Below, piece by piece: positions 5,547 through 10,258 of a stretch of DNA of 10,258 nt (the stretch's first letter is position 1; each line of letters opens with the position of its first letter). Location: positions 9,414 to 19,671 of the forward strand of contig DJBQ01000187.1 of NCBI GenBank assembly GCA_002430125.1, read 5' to 3'. A program made the position numbers and the translations under genes. This DNA is from Rhodobacterales bacterium UBA5972 (GTDB lineage Bacteria > Pseudomonadota > Alphaproteobacteria > Rhodobacterales > Rhodobacteraceae). The notes beneath the pieces were generated by a model. That model worked only from the letters and a program-made list of their open reading frames with translations, made no database searches and had not been told where the DNA came from.

Positions 5547-7894
5547 TCTCCGTAAGGGATCCAGATGTTTTTCACATCTGTTGCGTGCCGTAAAAATTCC
5601 TGCGCGTCTGTCTGGGTCCAGTCACGCGCGCATTGCTGATTTACCCATGTGCGTTTCAGGTTATGCGCCGCTTCATTTTCAATCATTTCCGATAGATCGT
5701 CTGACCCGAAATACCAGACCGCATCCACGTCATCGTGCGCCGCAAGGGTTTTCATCAGATCGCTATGCGCGCCGGTGACGATATTGACCACACCACCCGG
5801 CAAATCAGAGGTATCAAGCACCTGATAAAAATCTGTCGCGACCAGTGGAAAGGCGTCTGACGGCACAACAACACAGGTGTTCCCCATCGCAATCGCCGGT
5901 GCGACAGTTGAAATCAGGCCCAGCAAAGGCGCTTCATCCGCACATCCGATGCCGATGACGCCGACCGGTTCGTTCATTGCCAGGGCGACGCCACGGATCG
6001 GCACGTTATGCACGGCACCGTCGTATTTGTCGGCCCAAGCTGCATAGGTGAACAGGCATTCGATACTGGTCTGAACCTCGGCCTTTGCGTGGCCTTTGTT
6101 GCCGGTCATGGTTGCCAGTCGGTGGGCAAATTCGCCAGCCCGGGCTGACAGGTTTTCAGCGATATAAAAAAGGATCTGTGCGCGCAAATGTCCGGTCGTC
6201 CTGGCCCAGCCAGCCGCCTTGTGCGCCGCCTCGACTGCGTTGCGGATGTCCTTGCGGTTTCCAGCGCCGACATGGCCAAGGAAATGCCCTTTGGGGCTGT
6301 AGACCGCTTTGACATATCCGCCATCGGGTCGGGCTTGTTTGCCGCCGACATAATTCTTCGCGGTCCGGTCAAGTGCTGCATCCGCCGGACCAGACTCGCC
6401 TTTATAGGCTTGGATCCGCGCCAGTGGTTTGGCTTTGGCCTTGGGTTTGGTATAAGCGAACAGCCCTTCGCGGCCACCTTCACGGCCAAAACCGCTTTCG
6501 CGACGCCCGCCAAATCCGGCGGCGGCGTCAAACTGATTGGTACAGTTGATCCATGCCACCCCGGCATTGACCTTGGGTGCGATATCCAGCGCCAGATTGA
6601 TATTTTCCGTCCAGATCGACGCCGCCAACCCGTACCGCGAGTTGTTGGCCAAAGAGACGGCTTCGGACGGAGTGCGAAAGGTCATTGCCACCAGCACCGG
6701 GCCAAAGATTTCCTCCTGCATCAGCCGCGAGGCACTTTCCAAGCCGGTAATCAGCGTTGGGGGATAATAGCATCCGGTCGTCGGGATCGGCGTGTTGGCG
6801 CGGTAAATCGTGCCGCCATCCGCCAGACCGCTATCCACCATTTCGGTGATCGCCTGCAATTGCGCCGGATCAATGATTGCGCCGACATCAATCGCCTTAT
6901 CCAAGGGGTCCCCTAGCCGAAGTTTGTCCATTCGCGAATGCAGTTTTGCATAAAGCGAAGTTGCCACGCCTTCTTGCACCAAAAGTCGCGAACCAGCGCA
7001 GCAAACCTGCCCTTGATTGAACCAGATCGCGTCAACCAAGCCTTCAACGGCCGAGTCCAAATCCGCGTCGTCAAACACGATAAACGGTGACTTGCCGCCC
7101 AGTTCCAACGTCAGCGATTTGCCAGAACCAGCAGTTGCGGCGCGGATTTTGCGGCCAACTTCGGTTGATCCGGTAAAGGCTATTTTGTCGATGCCGGGGT
7201 GGTTGACGATCATCTGGCCGACGCGGCCATCGCCAGTGACGATATTGACCACGCCTTTGGGCAGGCCTGCCTCGACGCAAATTTCGGCAAACAGCAACGC
7301 GGTTAACGACGTATATTCTGCCGGTTTCAGAACCACCGTATTGCCCATCGCAAGGGCAGGCGCAATTTTCCAGGCCAGCATCAGCAGCGGGAAATTCCAC
7401 GGGATGATCTGGCCTGCCACGCCGATTGCCTGTTGGCCGGGCATTTCGGTTTCCATCAACTGCGCGGCCCCGGCGTGATAATAAAAATGCCGTGCGACCA
7501 GTGGAATGTCGATATCGCGGCTTTCGCGGATCGGCTTGCCGTTGTCCAAAGTCTCGACCACTGCAAACAGACGGGCGTGTTTTTGCAGCAACCGCGCCAG
7601 CGCATACAGGAACCGCGCGCGGCCATGCCCGCCAAGCGATGCCCATTTTGGTTGGGCACGGCGCGCGGCGGCCACAGCGGTATCAATTTCCGCCGTCTTG
7701 GCCTGTGTGATCTGCGCCAGAACCTGGCCATTTGCCGGATTGCGGGTGTCAAAACCGTCTGCAGGATCGGTGAACGCGCCGTCAATAAACATGCCAAATG
7801 CAGCATGGTGCTGCGCCAGCCAATTCGTGGCTTCGGCCGCTGATTCCGGCGCGGGGCCGTATTCCATCGTATCAAAAATTTCGGGGATGTGCAT
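5543..7894 (-). CDS. Two-domain aldehyde dehydrogenase, ALDH16 type
   Basis: The 783-residue protein fuses two ALDH-fold units (numbering from the start used here). Domain 1 (about 25-484) is complete: IIPWNFP with Asn167, FTGSTEVG (240-247), LELGGK with Glu264, and NQGQVCCAGS with nucleophile Cys298, plus EEIFGPV for NAD binding. Domain 2 (about 510-783) resembles an ALDH Rossmann unit (NEPVGVIGIGCADEAPLL, APAIAMGNTCVVVPS, VVNIVTG) but NFP has become DEAP and no ELGGK or GQxC motif follows, so it is catalytically dead. This layout matches bacterial ALDH16, whose structure I recall from a Loktanella enzyme. It probably oxidises the acetaldehyde released by the neighbouring DeoC. Start: the frame runs to an ATG at 7912 inside deoC, but the ATG at 7894, 4 bases past the deoC stop, better fits family N-termini (MHIPEIFDTMEYGPAPESA); neither has a clear ribosome site. 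Confidence 0.92.
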   Translation of the reverse strand: MHIPEIFDTMEYGPAPESAAEATNWLAQHHAAFGMFIDGAFTDPADGFDTRNPANGQVLAQITQAKTAEIDTAVAAARRAQPKWASLGGHGRARFLYALARLLQKHARLFAVVETLDNGKPIRESRDIDIPLVARHFYYHAGAAQLMETEMPGQQAIGVAGQIIPWNFPLLMLAWKIAPALAMGNTVVLKPAEYTSLTALLFAEICVEAGLPKGVVNIVTGDGRVGQMIVNHPGIDKIAFTGSTEVGRKIRAATAGSGKSLTLELGGKSPFIVFDDADLDSAVEGLVDAIWFNQGQVCCAGSRLLVQEGVATSLYAKLHSRMDKLRLGDPLDKAIDVGAIIDPAQLQAITEMVDSGLADGGTIYRANTPIPTTGCYYPPTLITGLESASRLMQEEIFGPVLVAMTFRTPSEAVSLANNSRYGLAASIWTENINLALDIAPKVNAGVAWINCTNQFDAAAGFGGRRESGFGREGGREGLFAYTKPKAKAKPLARIQAYKGESGPADAALDRTAKNYVGGKQARPDGGYVKAVYSPKGHFLGHVGAGNRKDIRNAVEAAHKAAGWARTTGHLRAQILFYIAENLSARAGEFAHRLATMTGNKGHAKAEVQTSIECLFTYAAWADKYDGAVHNVPIRGVALAMNEPVGVIGIGCADEAPLLGLISTVAPAIAMGNTCVVVPSDAFPLVATDFYQVLDTSDLPGGVVNIVTGAHSDLMKTLAAHDDVDAVWYFGSDDLSEMIENEAAHNLKRTWVNQQCARDWTQTDAQEFLRHATDVKNIWIPYGE

Positions 7895-7898
7895 GTTT

Positions 7899-8912
7899 TC
7901 AACCCATCGCATGTCTGAAATCGGCCGAATACCGGCCCGTAAGATGATGTTCCAACTGCCGTTCGATATCGCCCAACAACGAGGACGCGCCGAAACGGAA
8001 CAGATCAGGTTGCAACCACGGCAGCCCCAGTTCTTCCTTCATCAGCACCATGTAATTGATCGAATCCTTGGCCTTGGAAACCCCGCCTGCCGGTTTGAAA
8101 CCGATCCTGATACCGGTCTGATCCAGATAATCCCGGATTTGCCGCACCATAACCAGCGACACCGGCAAAGTGGCATTTACCCCTTCTTTGCCGGTCGAGG
8201 TCTTGATGAAATCTGCACCCGCCATCATGCAAACCAGCGACGCACGGGCGACATTTCGCAGCGTCTGCAAATCACCGGTGGCGAGGATTGCCTTGACATG
8301 CGCATCACCACAGGCGGCGCGAAAGGCGCGCATTTCGTCATAAAGCGCCTGCCAGTTTTGGGTCAGCACATGGCGGCGGGAAATCACGATATCAATCTCG
8401 TGCGCCCCGGCTTTGACCGAGGCTTCAATCTCGGCAATCCGCAGGTTCAGTGGCGACAGCCCCGCCGGAAAGCCGGTCGAAACCGCCGCGACCGGTACGC
8501 CGGAGCCTTCCAGCGCGCGAACCGCCGCTGGCACCATTTCATGATACACGCAAACCGCACCCGTGGTCAGATGGCGATCCCCCATTCCAAGTGCTTCAAG
8601 CAAATCCTGGCGCACAGGCTGCATCGCTTTGCGGCACAATCGGTGCACCCGGTTTTCAGTGTCATCGCCAGACAGGGTCGTCAGATCGATCAGGGAAACC
8701 GCTTTCAGCAACCACGCCGCCTGCCAGTCTTTCTTGACCGAACGCCGCCCCGGCAGGCTGGCGGTGCGCCGCTCGACGGCACTGGTGTTGACTTGCACAC
8801 CGCGCACCCAATCAAGATCAAGCGCCATACCGGGATTGCGGATGTTGTGTGGCTGCGGCTTGCCGTTCGCCATTGGTACAGCGACAGGGCCGATTGTGGA
8901 AGGTACCGACAT
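7899..8912 (-). CDS. deoC: Deoxyribose-phosphate aldolase
   Basis: This class I aldolase converts 2-deoxy-D-ribose-5-phosphate to glyceraldehyde-3-phosphate and acetaldehyde in deoxynucleoside breakdown. The 337-residue protein shows the DeoC core from about residue 65: LIDLTTLSGDDT (75-85, compare the E. coli MDLTTLNDDDT), HEIDIVI with Asp174, the Schiff-base Lys237 in FIKTSTGK, and the proton-relay Lys273 in GFKPAGGV. It belongs to the longer DeoC type: E. coli DeoC is about 259 residues, and here an N-terminal extension of about 65 residues (mentioning GMALDLDWVRG, 28-38) precedes the barrel. GGAG sits 9 bases before the ATG at 8912. It is the first gene of a three-gene - strand operon and its stop lies just before the dehydrogenase start, which pairs acetaldehyde production with its oxidation. 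Confidence 0.95.
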   Translation of the reverse strand: MSVPSTIGPVAVPMANGKPQPHNIRNPGMALDLDWVRGVQVNTSAVERRTASLPGRRSVKKDWQAAWLLKAVSLIDLTTLSGDDTENRVHRLCRKAMQPVRQDLLEALGMGDRHLTTGAVCVYHEMVPAAVRALEGSGVPVAAVSTGFPAGLSPLNLRIAEIEASVKAGAHEIDIVISRRHVLTQNWQALYDEMRAFRAACGDAHVKAILATGDLQTLRNVARASLVCMMAGADFIKTSTGKEGVNATLPVSLVMVRQIRDYLDQTGIRIGFKPAGGVSKAKDSINYMVLMKEELGLPWLQPDLFRFGASSLLGDIERQLEHHLTGRYSADFRHAMG

Positions 8913-9001
8913 TTAACCAAACTCCGGGTTTCACATGGGGCAGAAGGTTAAGCCTGACATGGATTAAGTGGATGTTCAAGGAAAGCCAGCCTTAGATCAC
9001 A
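8913..9001. promoter_or_regulatory. Divergent spacer, presumed promoters of deoC operon and phosphotransferase gene
   Basis: Both flanking genes are transcribed away from this 89-base gap, so promoters are expected here. On the - strand a CCCGGAG ribosome site precedes deoC, and a TTGAAC could be a -35 element, but no good -10 box follows at 16-18 bases. On the + strand CTGACA (-35-like) also lacks a clear -10. I see no convincing operator palindrome for a DeoR-type repressor. Confidence 0.35.
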
Positions 9002-10105
9002 ATGTCAGAAAGCCGTGGCCCTGGATCGGAAAGATGTTTTTCTTGCGCGGTCGCCGGTATAGAGTCCTTGAAAACAAAAAAGGATAAGGCACCGTTGGCA
9101 GAAAATTCCGAAAGATTGGAGCCGGAGCAGATCGCCGAAATCTGTGAAAAGATTTTTAGTCTGCCGGTTGAAAAAGTCACCGCCCCCGGTGGCAAATCCC
9201 GCGTCAGTTTCAGGGTGCATTTTCCCGGCAAATCAATCATTGCCACGCAGCGCATATATCCCGGACGCATGCGGATGGAGGTCGAGGTGCTTAAACGCCT
9301 GTCTGAACTTGGCGCACCGGTGCCGAAATATCTGGGTGGCACCGAACAGTTGTTCTTTCAGGAAGATGTCGGCTCAAAGCGTCTGACCAGTACGATGCGT
9401 CAAGAGAGTGCCATTGGGCAGCTGGCGTTGGCAGAAAACACGTTCGAAAGCTTGCTGCGTATACACACCGCAGCGGCAAAGGCAGATCTTGCGGCGGTTG
9501 TTCCGGCGTTGGGCGAAAATGAAAGCTGGGTTCGCGGGCTGATCAACTCGTCCCTGACAGTGGCTGACAGGTACGGAACTGACCACCCGCAATTGGATAT
9601 GGATGCCCTGACGGCGCGCCTGACTGTGCCTGCCACAAGATTTATCAAATGGGATTCCCGGCCCGGAAACGGGTCAATCGGGGCTGACGGGCAAGTCTAC
9701 TGGTTTGATTGGGAACATTGCGGCCGCCGTCAGGGCATGGAAGATTTCGCCTGGCTGGCTGGTGACGAGTTCTGGCCGCTTGGCCCCGAGGTTGTTGTGC
9801 CGATCCTTGAATACCTTCTGCCCGCCGCTGATAAAGCTGCCGAGCTGGCTTACCTTACCGACTTTATCACCTTTCACATGGTGCAGCGGCTGCAATTGAT
9901 CCACTTGCGGTTCATGGCGGCAGGATGGGTCAATGTGGCTGACGCGATGAAATACGACAAGGTTGGGGTTGATCCTCAATTGGCTAAGAACTTGTGCGCG
10001 CGCGGGGCTGCATGGGCTGACCGGTCCACATTGACGCGGCCAATGACGGCGTTTTTTCAGGATTGCGCGGCGGCCGTTGACGGGTTGGGGCGGTCGGAAA
10101 GTTAG
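9002..10105 (+). CDS. Phosphotransferase of the APH/choline-kinase-like fold
   Basis: Up to 367 residues. The kinase-like signature is clear in the C-lobe: FIKWDSRPGN (214-223) matches the catalytic loop HGDxxxxN with Asp218 and Asn223, and VYWFDWEHCG (232-241) matches the metal-binding Asp (Asp236). The N-lobe shows a Gly-rich turn APGGKSRVSF (61-70) and strand SIIATQRI (78-85), where the usual ATP-anchoring Lys appears to be Arg84. The histidine of the catalytic loop is replaced by Lys216. The family phosphorylates small hydroxylated molecules (aminoglycosides, choline, homoserine and others); substrate cannot be told here and antibiotic resistance should not be assumed. The ATG at 9002 lacks a ribosome site; a TTG at 9095 (residue 32) is preceded by AAAGGATAAGG and would give 336 residues, removing a poorly structured leader. 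It stands alone, divergent from deoC. Confidence 0.8.
   Translation: MSESRGPGSERCFSCAVAGIESLKTKKDKAPLAENSERLEPEQIAEICEKIFSLPVEKVTAPGGKSRVSFRVHFPGKSIIATQRIYPGRMRMEVEVLKRLSELGAPVPKYLGGTEQLFFQEDVGSKRLTSTMRQESAIGQLALAENTFESLLRIHTAAAKADLAAVVPALGENESWVRGLINSSLTVADRYGTDHPQLDMDALTARLTVPATRFIKWDSRPGNGSIGADGQVYWFDWEHCGRRQGMEDFAWLAGDEFWPLGPEVVVPILEYLLPAADKAAELAYLTDFITFHMVQRLQLIHLRFMAAGWVNVADAMKYDKVGVDPQLAKNLCARGAAWADRSTLTRPMTAFFQDCAAAVDGLGRSES
9079..9089 (+). promoter_or_regulatory. Ribosome-site-like AAAGGATAAGG before an in-frame TTG
   Basis: This purine-rich stretch lies 5-10 bases before the in-frame TTG at 9095. It may mark the true start of the phosphotransferase, because the annotated ATG at 9002 has no such site; the nearest upstream AAGGA (8978-8982) is 19 bases away. 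Confidence 0.4.
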
Positions 10106-10258
10106 GGTCGGGATTGATTGATCCGAAGGTGTTGAGGTTATGTTGGGCTGGTTAAGGTGCCGCCGGTTATTTTCGGAGATTGATGACTTCCGGCCCAAAG
10201 CTGCCCTTTATGCCGTCCGCAGCGAAAGTCCGCTATGGTGTAGGTTTCTCGGACGCCA
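10106..10258. other. Non-coding tail of window
   Basis: No supported gene is visible in these 153 bases. There is no strong hairpin with a T-run after the phosphotransferase stop. A short direct repeat GTCCGC occurs at 10215-10220 and 10229-10234, within a stretch resembling the degenerate GTCCGC/AAAG-rich sequence that I recall between genes in proteobacteria. A frame from ATG 10210 stays open to the window end for 16 codons, too short to judge. Confidence 0.4.

Noticed and set aside
7506..8951. A 481-residue + strand open frame opposite deoC and the dehydrogenase
   Set aside because: It is antisense to two clearly conserved enzymes, has a low-complexity composition rich in Arg, His and Gln, and shows no domain.
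9035..9063. Possible promoter with TATAGA at 9058-9063 for a downstream TTG start
   Set aside because: No acceptable -35 hexamer lies 16-18 bases upstream, so a promoter cannot be supported.
1..10258. CRISPR array, tRNA, rRNA, transposase or integrase
   Set aside because: I saw no regularly spaced repeats, no cloverleaf-like sequence and no recombinase motifs in the frames of the window.
10210..10258. A gene start running off the right edge
   Set aside because: Only 16 codons are visible, with no ribosome site and no recognisable sequence.

Overview
The window looks like chromosomal DNA from an alphaproteobacterium of the order Rhodobacterales, probably the roseobacter group. The evidence is a set of proteins I recognise as typical of that order (a DUF1523 protein, a DUF6638-like protein, a roughly 780-residue two-domain ALDH16-type aldehyde dehydrogenase beside deoC), dense ATGA-overlapping operons, moderately high GC, and a roseobacter-style gene-end motif. 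This assignment is from memory of the families; no search was run.

Left operon (1-4336, + strand). The window opens inside an AAA+ ATPase gene, so only the C-terminal 268 residues are present. A TIR-domain gene follows, overlapping it by 8 bases. Next come a structured GC-rich spacer of about 260 bases, a 109-residue three-helix membrane protein, a 455-residue DUF6638-like soluble protein, an 88-residue two-helix membrane protein and a DUF1523 membrane protein. Apart from the TIR gene and the spacer, the genes are packed with 4-base overlaps or gaps under 10 bases. They look like one conserved unit: a cytoplasmic ATPase plus envelope proteins of unknown job. The TIR gene is clearly AT-richer than both flanks and sits where the operon is otherwise tight, so it is best read as acquired cargo, probably an NAD-cleaving defence effector.

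Middle operon (4389-8912, - strand). This reads deoC, then the ALDH16-type aldehyde dehydrogenase, then an ArgE-like M20 deacylase. DeoC splits 2-deoxyribose-5-phosphate into glyceraldehyde-3-phosphate and acetaldehyde, and the dehydrogenase can plausibly oxidise the acetaldehyde. The ArgE-like gene is translationally coupled to the dehydrogenase, but its metabolic link is unclear. The operon converges on the left operon across a 52-base gap holding a short hairpin motif.

Right end (8913-10258). An 89-base divergent spacer separates deoC from a + strand protein of the aminoglycoside/choline-kinase-like phosphotransferase fold, substrate unknown. The last 153 bases appear non-coding. The most noteworthy items are the TIR insertion with its adjoining structured spacer, and the fused dehydrogenase whose second domain has lost its catalytic residues.
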